DNA of 46,403 nt, from NCBI RefSeq assembly GCF_004564235.1, contig NZ_SOMN01000040.1:1-46403 (forward strand). The letters are read 5' to 3'. The stretch comes from Cohnella luojiensis (GTDB taxonomy: Bacteria > Bacillota > Bacilli > Paenibacillales > Paenibacillaceae). Below, in pieces: positions 34,810 to 42,973 of this stretch. The notes under the pieces were generated by a model. It was not told the origin of the DNA, searched no databases, and worked only from the letters and a program-made list of their open reading frames with translations. The stretch's first letter is position 1, and every line of letters begins with the position of its first letter. Made by a program: the position numbers and the translations under genes.

Positions 34810-35640
34810 TTACTTAATGCCAGCTGAGTTCAATGACCCAAGCCCTTGCATGAAATACTTCTGCGCGAAGAAGAACAATAGAAGCATTGGCATCATATAG
34901 ATTAAATCCGCAGCCATAAACAGGTTCCAAGACGAGCCGTATTCCATGCCGCCCATGTACCCTTTAATAGCTAGCGAGAGAGTCCACATCTCCTTGTCGC
35001 CGAGATAGATCAGCGGTCCCAGATAATCGTTCCATGATCCTCGGAATTGAAAAATGACCATCGTAACAACCATCGGCATACACATTGGCACGATTACTTT
35101 CCATAGAATTTTCCAATGCCCGGCGCCGTCAATCTTAGCGGCCTCGTCGTAGGATTTGGGAATTCCGCGGAAAAATTGCCTTGCCAGGAAAATGAAGAAC
35201 GGATTTCCCAGAAATGCGGGAACGATAAGCGGATACCAGGTGTTATACCAACCGATGCTTTTGAATAATACGAAGGTTGGAACCAAAGAAACCATACCCG
35301 GCAACATCTGACTGCCCAGGAAGATGTAAAAGAAGAAATTCCTCCCCGGGAAGTTAATTCTCGAAATGCCGTATCCGATCAGAATAGAGCTGACTACGGC
35401 ACCTATAGTAGCTGCAACAGTAATAATCGATGTGTTGAGAAAAATCGGCCAGAAACTAATCTTCGTTGTGGCGTCTATGAAGTTAGACCATAGAAAATCG
35501 CTCGGCAGAAATTCCGGCGGTATCTTAAACACTTCATCGTTTGGTTTCAGAGCTATCGTAAGCATCCATAAAACAGGATAAATCATAGTGATCGACCCTA
35601 AAACTTGGAGAGTATATCGAAGAAAAACGCTTAACGGCAT
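34810..35640 (-). CDS. Carbohydrate ABC transporter permease, MalG-like
   Basis: 276 residues from ATG 35640, which follows AAGGAGGGCAATC-type sequence; an in-frame ATG at 35691 would run back into the upstream permease gene. Six membrane helices; the EAA loop is DEAAKIDGAGHWKILWKVIVP. It is the second permease of the mannan-oligosaccharide-type importer. No ATPase gene is nearby, so a shared MsmX-like ATPase is expected. Confidence 0.92.
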   Translation of the reverse strand: MPLSVFLRYTLQVLGSITMIYPVLWMLTIALKPNDEVFKIPPEFLPSDFLWSNFIDATTKISFWPIFLNTSIITVAATIGAVVSSILIGYGISRINFPGRNFFFYIFLGSQMLPGMVSLVPTFVLFKSIGWYNTWYPLIVPAFLGNPFFIFLARQFFRGIPKSYDEAAKIDGAGHWKILWKVIVPMCMPMVVTMVIFQFRGSWNDYLGPLIYLGDKEMWTLSLAIKGYMGGMEYGSSWNLFMAADLIYMMPMLLLFFFAQKYFMQGLGSLNSAGIK

Positions 35641-35653
35641 ACGATTGCCCTCC

Positions 35654-36556
35654 TTAGTCCTCGTTCTCGTAGTACACATGACGGTTGGCAAACCGGTAAC
35701 TCACTACCGTGAAAGCCATCACGATAAAGAACAGCACCCATACCTTAGCAATCGCATAACCGAAATCATTCTCGTTAAATGCGCTCTTATAGATGGAGAA
35801 GTTCAAGAAATAAGTCGCGAAGCCGGGGCCGCCATCCGTAAGTATCTGCGCTTGCTCGAAAATCTGGAACGAAGCGATCAATCCTATGATGAACTGAAGG
35901 AATAAGATCGGCGTAATCATAGGCAGCGTAATGCTCCAGAATTTACGCCATGAACTGGCACCATCTACCTCGGAAGCTTCATACAGATCCTTAGGTACCG
36001 ATTGCAATCCTCCCAAGAAGATGATCATCGTGCCCCCTACACCCCACAGGCTCATAACGATTAATGAGAAGAGTGCGGAATGTTCTCCGGACAGCCAATC
36101 GCTTGATGGCAGCCCTATCCACCCAAGTACTTGATTCGCCAGTCCGAATTGGGGATTATATACGAACCCCCACAACGTAATGACCGCAACGGTCGGTAGA
36201 ACGACAGGAAGATAGAATAATGTGCGGAAAATGCGTATTCCTTTAACTTGCTTGTTCAACAGTAAAGCCAGCAATAATCCACAGATGAGCAGCAAGGGAA
36301 CGGACGTAATGACGTAGAGAAAAGTCGATTTCAGCGACGGATAGAAAGTCGGATCCTCATTAAAGAGATAATTGAAATTCTCGAAACCAATATACTTGGG
36401 CGTATTAAATCCGCTCCATTCGGTCATCGAATAATAGATCGACACGATAAGCGGGTAACCTACAAACAGAGAAAAGCCAATCAAACCCGGCAGTATAAAG
36501 AGGTATCCGGAAAGGATATCCTTTCTACGCGCGTTTCTCATGGATTGTACCTTCAA
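35654..36556 (-). CDS. Sugar ABC transporter permease, MalF-like
   Basis: 300 residues from the TTG at 36556, chosen for the AGGTGAC element just upstream; ATG 36541 (GAAGGT upstream) is equally possible, and the frame opens at 36607. Six helices, the first GYLFILPGLIGFSLFVGYPLIV. The EAA loop is EASEVDGASSWRKFWSITLPM. First gene of the operon malF-malG-binding protein-GH76, transcribed leftward. A perfect cre lies 40 bases upstream of the start. Confidence 0.9.
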   Translation of the reverse strand: MKVQSMRNARRKDILSGYLFILPGLIGFSLFVGYPLIVSIYYSMTEWSGFNTPKYIGFENFNYLFNEDPTFYPSLKSTFLYVITSVPLLLICGLLLALLLNKQVKGIRIFRTLFYLPVVLPTVAVITLWGFVYNPQFGLANQVLGWIGLPSSDWLSGEHSALFSLIVMSLWGVGGTMIIFLGGLQSVPKDLYEASEVDGASSWRKFWSITLPMITPILFLQFIIGLIASFQIFEQAQILTDGGPGFATYFLNFSIYKSAFNENDFGYAIAKVWVLFFIVMAFTVVSYRFANRHVYYENED

Positions 36557-36596
36557 GTCGTCACCTGCTTTCATTACTTGTAGAAAACCGTATTTT

Positions 36597-36610
36597 TGTA
36601 AGCGCATGCA
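36597..36610. promoter_or_regulatory. Catabolite-responsive element (cre) in the GH76 operon leader
   Basis: TGTAAGCGCATGCA fits TGNAANCGNWWNCA at every defined position. It lies about 90 bases downstream of the predicted -10, the roadblock position for CcpA. Confidence 0.6.
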
Positions 36611-36674
36611 AAATTATCTGTTCTAGAATCCGACGACACACCGATGTGTAATGCATCTTAGCCATCTCCCAGTC

Positions 36675-36746
36675 TATACCAGTTAAGTCATTCCATTGAC
36701 AACATACCATCCCTAAATATGTTATGTCAATATATTAATTGGTATA
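36675..36746 (-). promoter_or_regulatory. GH76-operon promoter with flanking dyads
   Basis: Leftward TTGACA (36730-36725), 18 bp, TATGTT (36706-36701). The two boxes are themselves arms of an inverted repeat (TTGACAACATA at 36696-36706 against TATGTTATGTCAA at 36718-36730). Outside them TATACCAG (36675-36682) and TTGGTATA (36739-36746) form a second inverted pair. Minus-strand ACTGGTATAGAC resembles the GntR/HutC-type DasR/NagR site ACTGGTCTAGACCAGT. Confidence 0.5.
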
Positions 36747-36861
36747 ACATCATGAACTTTTTATACTCCTGTTAGATAAAATCATTAAGATTCTTCTTGT
36801 AAGTGCCATATTTATCGGAATATCCCCTTTAGTTGATATACTAACTAGGAACAGCGAAGCC

Positions 36862-37003
36862 CGAACATTATTCGGGAAATACGGCAATGTTGCACTTTCC
36901 CTCGGTTTTCTCGTTCCGTTCGTCCGCTATGTCATTCCGGTAACAGCAGGAATGAGCGGCGTTACTTACCGGAAATTCTCCTTGGTTTCCTATTCCGGCG
37001 CTA
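36862..37003 (+). pseudogene. Remnant of a DedA-family membrane protein gene
   Basis: Frame one reads FGKYGNVALSLGFLVPFVRYVIPVTAG and continues MSGVTYRKFSLVSYSGA. This is the DedA core pattern GRF-P-R---P--AG----M-Y--F---N--G. The frame is closed by TAA at 36745 with no ATG before the homology, and the C-terminus is replaced by the ABC-F terminator. Only about 50 of roughly 200 residues survive, so it is a decayed fragment. The rest of the gap 36557-37047 holds the operon promoter and cre. Confidence 0.6.
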
Positions 37004-37043
37004 AAAAAAACAGAGCGACGGCGTTTATCACGCCATGCTCTGT
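37003..37043 (-). terminator. Rho-independent terminator of the ABC-F gene
   Basis: Minus strand ACAGAGC pairs with GCTCTGT, with an inner GGCGT/ACGCC stem, followed by eight T. Confidence 0.9.
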
Positions 37044-37047
37044 AGGC

Positions 37048-38619
37048 CTACAAACTCTGCTCGCTTATTCCCGATGCCGGGTCGAAGGTCAGCATTTTCG
37101 TTCCGATTTTGTCAATAAAGAACCGATCATGGCTTACCGTAACGATGGCGCCGGGAAAATGGATCAACGCCTGCTCCATGACCTGAATGCTCGTTAGATC
37201 GAGATGGTTGGTCGGCTCATCCAATATGATGACCGCGGCACCGGAGAGAAGGCATTTAGCTAGCGCGACCCTTGCCATCTGTCCGCCGGATAGGTTGCCG
37301 ATGGTCTTGCTTAGATCCATCTCCGAGAATTGCAGCATAGATAGAAATTTGTTCACCTTTTTCCGCGGAGCGTCCAGTCCCAATCCGTAAGTATTCACCG
37401 CGTGGCTAACGGTATCCTTAGGATTAAGCTCCTCCCACATCCGGTTGAAGTAAGCGTAGCTGACGCCCTTCTCCCAGATCACCTCGCCGGATTCGGGCTT
37501 CTCCTGTCCCGTGAGCACCTTAATGAGCGTGGACTTCCCGCTTCCGTTCGGGCCCACGATGACTAAGCGATCTTCCTTCTGAATATCGAAGCTGACATCT
37601 TGGAAAATCTGCCTTTCCTCGTAGGTCTGCCCGATTTTCTTTACTTCGCATAGCTTGTCCGGAAAGCGCAGCCTCTCGTAAATATCGGTGATCAGGACGT
37701 TTACGGGGTGCGGCTCTATCCGCTTCTTGTTATCCGCCAGCTGACGGGAGAGCCGGTCCTTAGAAGATTTCCTGCTCGCGCGGCTGTCGATGGCTTCCGC
37801 CTCCATGAGGAGAAGCTCTTCCTCCCACTCGAACTGGCGGTCCAACTCCTTCTTGCGCATCTTCTTTTTGCGGATGTAGTCGGTGTAATTCCCTTCGTAT
37901 TCCTGAAAATGATAGTTCTCGATCTCGATCGTTCGCGTGACCACTTTGTCAATAAATTGCCGGTCATGCGACACCAGGATCATGGCGCCTTTGAACCGAT
38001 ACAACCACTGCTCCAACCAAGCTATACCTTCCATATCCAAATAATTCGTCGGTTCGTCGAGCAAGACGATATCGGGCATCTCGATGAGCATTTTGGCGAG
38101 CGCGGCACGGTTTCTCCAGCCTCCGGACAATTCATCGATAGGCTGATTGCGCGACCTCTCGCCGAACCCCAGCTTCGTAAGAACCGTGTTAATCTCGACG
38201 GACACGTTCCAGCCATCCAAATGCTCCATTTGTTCGAACAGCTCCGCCTGCCTCGTCAACAACCCGTCCATTTCTCCGTTATCAGTAACCGTACCTAGCT
38301 TTTCCCCGACTTCCTGCAGCTCCCGTTCGATAAGAGCAACCTGCTCGAAGCACATTTCCAGCTCTTGCTGAACGGACAGACTTCCGCGCATTTCCGAGAA
38401 TTGGGAGAAGTACCCTATCTTAACCTGAGGATCTATTTCCACTTTTCCGGACGTAGGCTCTTCTTTACCCATGATCAGCTTGAAAACCGTCGATTTACCG
38501 GCACCGTTCCGTCCGATAAGGCCGATACGCTCTCCTTGGCTCACTCGAAAATAGATATCGCGAAAGATCAGGGACTCTTCATATTTCTTAGTGACGTTCT
38601 CCAAACGAATTACGCTCAT
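37048..38619 (-). CDS. ABC-F family ATPase (ribosome-associated)
   Basis: 523 residues from ATG 38619 (GAAGGGTGATTGCC upstream). Two ABC domains without membrane parts. Domain 1: GRNGAGKST, LSGGWRNR, IVLLDEPTNYLD. Domain 2: GPNGSGKST, LSGGQMARVALAK, VIILDEPTNHLD. They are joined by a charged linker (about 235-310, RKKKMRKKELDRQFEWEEELLLMEAEAIDSRASRKSSK-type), the P-site tRNA-interaction motif. Members act on the ribosomal E site, either rescuing stalled ribosomes or protecting against antibiotics. It resembles the antibiotic-resistance/translation-factor subgroup but I cannot assign a drug. The leader carries a hairpin. Confidence 0.9.
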   Translation of the reverse strand: MSVIRLENVTKKYEESLIFRDIYFRVSQGERIGLIGRNGAGKSTVFKLIMGKEEPTSGKVEIDPQVKIGYFSQFSEMRGSLSVQQELEMCFEQVALIERELQEVGEKLGTVTDNGEMDGLLTRQAELFEQMEHLDGWNVSVEINTVLTKLGFGERSRNQPIDELSGGWRNRAALAKMLIEMPDIVLLDEPTNYLDMEGIAWLEQWLYRFKGAMILVSHDRQFIDKVVTRTIEIENYHFQEYEGNYTDYIRKKKMRKKELDRQFEWEEELLLMEAEAIDSRASRKSSKDRLSRQLADNKKRIEPHPVNVLITDIYERLRFPDKLCEVKKIGQTYEERQIFQDVSFDIQKEDRLVIVGPNGSGKSTLIKVLTGQEKPESGEVIWEKGVSYAYFNRMWEELNPKDTVSHAVNTYGLGLDAPRKKVNKFLSMLQFSEMDLSKTIGNLSGGQMARVALAKCLLSGAAVIILDEPTNHLDLTSIQVMEQALIHFPGAIVTVSHDRFFIDKIGTKMLTFDPASGISEQSL

Positions 38620-38659
38620 GGCAATCACCCTTCTAAATTCCGTCAATCTAGCGATTATA

Positions 38660-38682
38660 ACACTAGATCACCGTTCTAGTGT
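38660..38682 (-). promoter_or_regulatory. Inverted repeat in the ABC-F leader
   Basis: ACACTAGA and TCTAGTGT, 7-nt spacer, about 40 bases before the ATG. No T-run follows, so it is either a repressor operator or part of a leader structure. Ribosome-dependent leaders are common for ABC-F resistance genes. Confidence 0.45.
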
Positions 38683-38894
38683 GTTCCTTAAATCCTGACA
38701 TCTCCGCGATGTCTTTGATGGGAGTTTGTTTGTTCTTCATTACGCTAGTCACATAAGATTACACACGATAAGCGTAGGAATACATCTTCAGCAAGAGATG
38801 TAACTGATTTATGCTAAGTTCACTTCACGATATCTCCATGATGAGACTCACGACAAAACACAATAAAGGGGGTTTTAAGAAAAGGCATACCGGC

Positions 38895-38918
38895 TTTGCG
38901 CAAATGAAAGCGCATTAA
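38895..38918. promoter_or_regulatory. Palindrome and near-cre site upstream of the GH87 gene
   Basis: TTTGCGCAAA (38895-38904) is a perfect palindrome of LacI-operator style. It abuts TGAAAGCGCATTAA (38905-38918), which fits TGNAANCGNWWNCA except one C. Both are 33-56 bases before the start codon. The rest of 38683-38894 shows no gene. Confidence 0.4.
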
Positions 38919-38950
38919 TGAGTTAAAAATATTTTACTTGGAGGTTGTTT

Positions 38951-41900
38951 ATGTTTTCAATAAGCGAATCGCTAAAAAGAAACCCATTCGTCATCTGGTT
39001 GTTGGCATTCGTTATGCTGCTATCGCAGTTTACGCTGTACCCTTCCTCGACTTCAGCTGCAGGCGGGCCTAACCTCGCTCTAGGCAAAACCGTATCGGCG
39101 AGCGGCCAAGCCGACGTATACGCGCCGAATAACGTGAAAGACGGTAATCAAGCAACGTACTGGGAAAGCACGAACAACGCGTTCCCGCAATGGATTCAAG
39201 TCGATCTCGGCGCGAATACGGACATCGACCAGATCGTGTTGAAACTCCCCGCCGGCTGGGGGGCACGGACGCAAACGCTGGCCGTTCAAGGCAGTACAGA
39301 TGGCTCGACATTCGCGAATATCGTAGGCTCCGCCGGTTATGTATTCGACTCTGCGATTGCGAACAACTCGGTCACGATCAACTTTGCATCAGCCAACACG
39401 CGCTACGTTCGTCTGAACGTAACGGGCAACACAGGTTGGCCGGCAGCACAGCTGTCCGAATTCGAAATATACGGCGCTACAATCCAGCCAACGCCAACAC
39501 CGACACCGACACCGACGCCGACGCCACCGCCTTCGAACACATACCAAGCTGAGTCCGCTGAATTGACCGCCGGAGCTAAAGTGAACACGGACCATACCGG
39601 CTACTCCGGTACGGGCTTTGTTGACGGCTACTGGATACAAGGCGCGACGACAACCTTCACGGTTAACGCAGCATCTGCGGGCAACTACAACGCGACGCTG
39701 AAATACGGTAATGCATCCGGGAGCGAGAAGACGGTAAGCCTCTATGTCAACGGAACGAAAATCCGTCAATCCTCGTTGCCTAACTTGGCGAACTGGGACA
39801 CCTGGAGCAATAAAGCAGAGACGATTACCCTGAATGCCGGCAATAACACGATCGCGTACAAATACGACGCGGGTGACTCCGGCAACGTCAACCTAGACCA
39901 AATTGTTTTAGATCCAACGTCTCCAACTCCAACGCCTACGCCGACTCCTACACCAACACCTACACCTACACCTACACCTACACCTACACCTACACCTACA
40001 CCTACACCTACACCTACACCTACTCCTACTCCAACGCCTCCACCACCGGGCGGCAACATTGCTCCCGGCAAACCGATTACCGCATCTTCCACTGTGCATA
40101 CGTTCGTAGCTACGAACGCCAACGATAACGACGTCAACACGTACTGGGAAGGCGGCGGCAATCCGAGCCAACTGACGCTCGACCTGTTAGCCAATCAAAA
40201 CATTACGTCCATCGTGCTGAAATTGAACCCGGACACGATCTGGGCTACGCGGACCCAAACGATTCAAGTACTCGGCCACGACCAGAATACGACGACTTTC
40301 AGTAACTTGGTTTCGGCGCAAACGTACACGTTCGATCCGGCTACCGGCAACTCCGTCACGATTCCGGTTACGGCGACGGTGAAGCGTCTGCAACTGAACA
40401 TTACGTCCAATTCCGGCGCTCCCGCGGGTCAGATCGCAGAGTTCCAAGTTTACGGCAATCCTGCACCGAACCCTGACTTGACGATTACGGGCATGTCCTG
40501 GATGCCGGCTTCTCCGCTCGAGTCGGACGCGATTACCCTTAACGCAAACGTATCGAACATCGGCAACTCCAGCTCGCCTGCCTCTACCGTCAACTTCTAT
40601 CTGAACAACCAGCTGGCAGGCTCCGCCCCGGTTAACGCGCTTGCGGCCGGCGGATCGGCAACGGTATCTTTGAATATCGGAACTAAAAATGCAGCGACAT
40701 ACGCCGTCAGCTCCAAGGTTGACGAGAGCAACGCAATCATCGAGCAGAACGACGCGAACAACGCCTTCACGAATCCGTCGTCGCTCGTTGTCGCTCCCGT
40801 GCCGAGTTCCGATTTAGTCGCAACGGCGACATGGAACCCAAGTAATCCAAGCGCCGGCAATACCGTGACCTTTACGGTAAACCTAAGCAACCAAGGCAAC
40901 ATCGCTTCCGCAAGCGGCGCTCATGCCCTCACCTTGGTTCTTAAGAACGCTGCCGGTACAACCGTTCAAACCTTGAATGGTTCCTATAACGGTGCACTAG
41001 CGGCGGGGCAATCCGTCAATGTTAATATGGGAACTTGGACGGCTGTCAATGGCAGCTACACGGTAACCACGACGGTTGCGGTCGATGCGAACGAAGTAAG
41101 CATCAAGCAAATGAACAACACAAGCACGACAAGCCTTTATTCCGGACGAGGCGCTAACATGCCTTTTACTGTGATTGAAGCGGAGCTGCCTTCCAATACC
41201 ACGAACGGAACGAGATTGGTTCCGAACTTCACGCCCGGCGACTTTGCCGGCGAAGCTTCCGGACGTTCCGCTGTTTACCTGGATGCGAATGGAGAATACG
41301 TCGAGTTTACGCTGACCTCTTCGGCCAACGCGTTCGTCCTGCGTAACGCCGTGGCGGAAAATACGACGGGAACCGTCAGTATTTATGCCGACGGAGTCAG
41401 CAAAGGAAAATTCAACGTATCCTCCAAGTTCTCTTACTTGTATGCATCGCCTACTACGCTTGGCCGACTCGGTTATGATAATTCGGGTACGAAAGCTTAC
41501 TGGCTCTATGAAGATTCCCAACTGATGCTCGACCAAGTCTATCCGGCTGGAACGAAGATCAAAATCCAAAAAGACGCCGGCGACGTCTCGTGGATCTACG
41601 TAGACATGATCGAAACGGAAAACGTTGCTCCGGCGGCTTCCAACCCCGATCCGAGCAAATACGTCCAGGTTTCGGCTACGAAATCCATTGAGCAAGCGCT
41701 AAATGAATTTAGACAGGATGCCACCAAGAAAGGGATCTTTATTCCTGCCGGCACGTGGACCATCAACAGTAAAATTTTCATCTACGGACGCGCGACCGAA
41801 ATCATCGGCGCCGGTCCATGGCATACCAAGTTGACGGCTCCGCAAGACCAATCCAATACGGACGTAGGCTTTAATATCGCATCAACCGCCAACGGCACGG

Positions 41901-42823
41901 TCATCAAAGACTTGTCCGCTTGGGGCAATTATATCTACAGACAAGACGGACCCGGTAAATTCATCGACGGAAACGGCATGCAGAACGTAACGATTCAGAA
42001 TGTTTGGGCCGAGCACTTCATCTGCTTGTATTGGGGAGTCAACTCTTCTTACAATACGTTCCGAAACAACCGGATCAAAAATACGTTTGCGGACGGAATC
42101 AACATGACGAACGGTTCGTCCTACAACATTATCGACAACAACTATTCGAGAGGAGCCGGGGACGATGCCTTCGCTTTGTTCAGCGCGGTCGATGCCGGCG
42201 GTTCCTACAACGTAGGCAACAAGTTCACTAACCTTACGGCGGTTTGCGTAAGACGCGCCGCTGCTTTTGCAGCTTATGGCGGTTCGGATAACTTGTTCCA
42301 GAACCTGTATGGCGCCGATACGTTGACTTACCCGGGCATCACGATCAGCAGCTTGAGCTTCGGTTACAACACCTTGGGCTTTGGCGACGTGGATACGGTA
42401 TTCGACGGAATTACGTTAGACCGGACCGGCGGAGATTTCTGGACCAGCGTCGGAGCGGACGACAAGATCAACGAGTATCAAAACTTCGGAGCCATTTGGT
42501 TCTTCGGAGGGGACAGAGTCTTCAAAAATATTCTAGTGAAAAATGTGGATATCAATAATCCGGTATACTTTGGATTAATGTTCCAGACGAAATCGCCGGA
42601 AAACCTTGCCATGCAAAACGTTCGCATTGAGAACGTCAACATTAACAATCCGACCCGCTATGGCATCAAGCTTGTTGCTAAAGCGGAGGAAGGTCAAGGA
42701 CCGGTTGTCGGTACGGCAAGCTTTACGAATGTAAAAGTAAACAATCCTGGTGTCACCGCAATCTACGGCGAAGCCTTGAGCCCGAACTTTACGGTCAACA
42801 GAGTTTCCGGCAACAACTGGTGA
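38951..42823 (+). CDS. Secreted GH87-type alpha-1,3-glucanase (mutanase)
   Basis: 1290 residues from ATG 38951 (GGAGG six bases upstream). Signal peptide 1-37. Discoidin domain 1 (41-175); Thr-Pro linker (180-195); CBM6/35-like module (198-321); long Thr-Pro linker (about 325-363); discoidin domain 2 (about 367-500); two CARDB-like domains (about 505-613, 618-730); CBM-like domain (about 738-890); right-handed beta-helix catalytic domain (895-1290). D1048 (FADGINM) and D1071-D1072 (GAGDDAF) keep the 23/24-residue spacing known for the catalytic aspartates of B. circulans Agl-KA. The order matches that enzyme. It should hydrolyse alpha-1,3-glucan of fungal walls or dental/bacterial mutan. It is monocistronic. 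Confidence 0.92.
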   Translation: MFSISESLKRNPFVIWLLAFVMLLSQFTLYPSSTSAAGGPNLALGKTVSASGQADVYAPNNVKDGNQATYWESTNNAFPQWIQVDLGANTDIDQIVLKLPAGWGARTQTLAVQGSTDGSTFANIVGSAGYVFDSAIANNSVTINFASANTRYVRLNVTGNTGWPAAQLSEFEIYGATIQPTPTPTPTPTPTPPPSNTYQAESAELTAGAKVNTDHTGYSGTGFVDGYWIQGATTTFTVNAASAGNYNATLKYGNASGSEKTVSLYVNGTKIRQSSLPNLANWDTWSNKAETITLNAGNNTIAYKYDAGDSGNVNLDQIVLDPTSPTPTPTPTPTPTPTPTPTPTPTPTPTPTPTPTPTPTPTPPPPGGNIAPGKPITASSTVHTFVATNANDNDVNTYWEGGGNPSQLTLDLLANQNITSIVLKLNPDTIWATRTQTIQVLGHDQNTTTFSNLVSAQTYTFDPATGNSVTIPVTATVKRLQLNITSNSGAPAGQIAEFQVYGNPAPNPDLTITGMSWMPASPLESDAITLNANVSNIGNSSSPASTVNFYLNNQLAGSAPVNALAAGGSATVSLNIGTKNAATYAVSSKVDESNAIIEQNDANNAFTNPSSLVVAPVPSSDLVATATWNPSNPSAGNTVTFTVNLSNQGNIASASGAHALTLVLKNAAGTTVQTLNGSYNGALAAGQSVNVNMGTWTAVNGSYTVTTTVAVDANEVSIKQMNNTSTTSLYSGRGANMPFTVIEAELPSNTTNGTRLVPNFTPGDFAGEASGRSAVYLDANGEYVEFTLTSSANAFVLRNAVAENTTGTVSIYADGVSKGKFNVSSKFSYLYASPTTLGRLGYDNSGTKAYWLYEDSQLMLDQVYPAGTKIKIQKDAGDVSWIYVDMIETENVAPAASNPDPSKYVQVSATKSIEQALNEFRQDATKKGIFIPAGTWTINSKIFIYGRATEIIGAGPWHTKLTAPQDQSNTDVGFNIASTANGTVIKDLSAWGNYIYRQDGPGKFIDGNGMQNVTIQNVWAEHFICLYWGVNSSYNTFRNNRIKNTFADGINMTNGSSYNIIDNNYSRGAGDDAFALFSAVDAGGSYNVGNKFTNLTAVCVRRAAAFAAYGGSDNLFQNLYGADTLTYPGITISSLSFGYNTLGFGDVDTVFDGITLDRTGGDFWTSVGADDKINEYQNFGAIWFFGGDRVFKNILVKNVDINNPVYFGLMFQTKSPENLAMQNVRIENVNINNPTRYGIKLVAKAEEGQGPVVGTASFTNVKVNNPGVTAIYGEALSPNFTVNRVSGNNW
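39961..40020 (+). repeat. Ten perfect TACACC hexamers coding the Thr-Pro linker
   Basis: Exactly ten tandem copies of TACACC (reading in frame as Pro-Thr repeats), flanked by degenerate ACTCCT/ACGCCG variants from about 39922 to 40035. A shorter, degenerate Thr-Pro linker is at 39488-39531. Perfect repeats are prone to slippage in steps of two residues without frame change. Confidence 0.95.
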
Positions 42824-42843
42824 TATTACGTTATTAAAATGGC

Positions 42844-42880
42844 AAACAGCTTACTCGGGTAACCGAGTAAGCTGTTTTTG
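42844..42880 (+). terminator. Rho-independent terminator of the GH87 gene
   Basis: AAACAGCTTACTCGG and CCGAGTAAGCTGTTT are perfect arms around GTAA, then TTG. Confidence 0.93.
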
Positions 42881-42904
42881 TTTGCTAGCCATAGTTAACG
42901 TCCA

Positions 42905-42948
42905 TTGACATGAACTAACGGATTAGTGTACTATGACATTAATACACT
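42905..42948 (+). promoter_or_regulatory. YtrA-type promoter and operator
   Basis: TTGACA (42905-42910), 18 bp, TACTAT (42929-42934). AGTGTA (42925-42930) and TACACT (42943-42948) form an inverted repeat with a 12-bp spacer overlapping the -10. From memory, B. subtilis YtrA binds AGTGTA...TACACT with similar spacing. Confidence 0.65.
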
Positions 42949-42973
42949 TACCGTAATTAAAGGGGAGATTTAA

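Noticed and set aside
37708..38298. 196-residue open frame opposite the ABC-F gene
   Set aside because: Antisense to intact Walker and signature motifs; no ribosome site.
39922..40035. Possible CRISPR array
   Set aside because: The unit is a six-base tandem repeat without spacers and lies in frame in a secreted enzyme.
39766..40194. Gly-Val repeat open frame on the minus strand
   Set aside because: It is the reverse reading of the Thr-Pro linker hexamers, not a gene.
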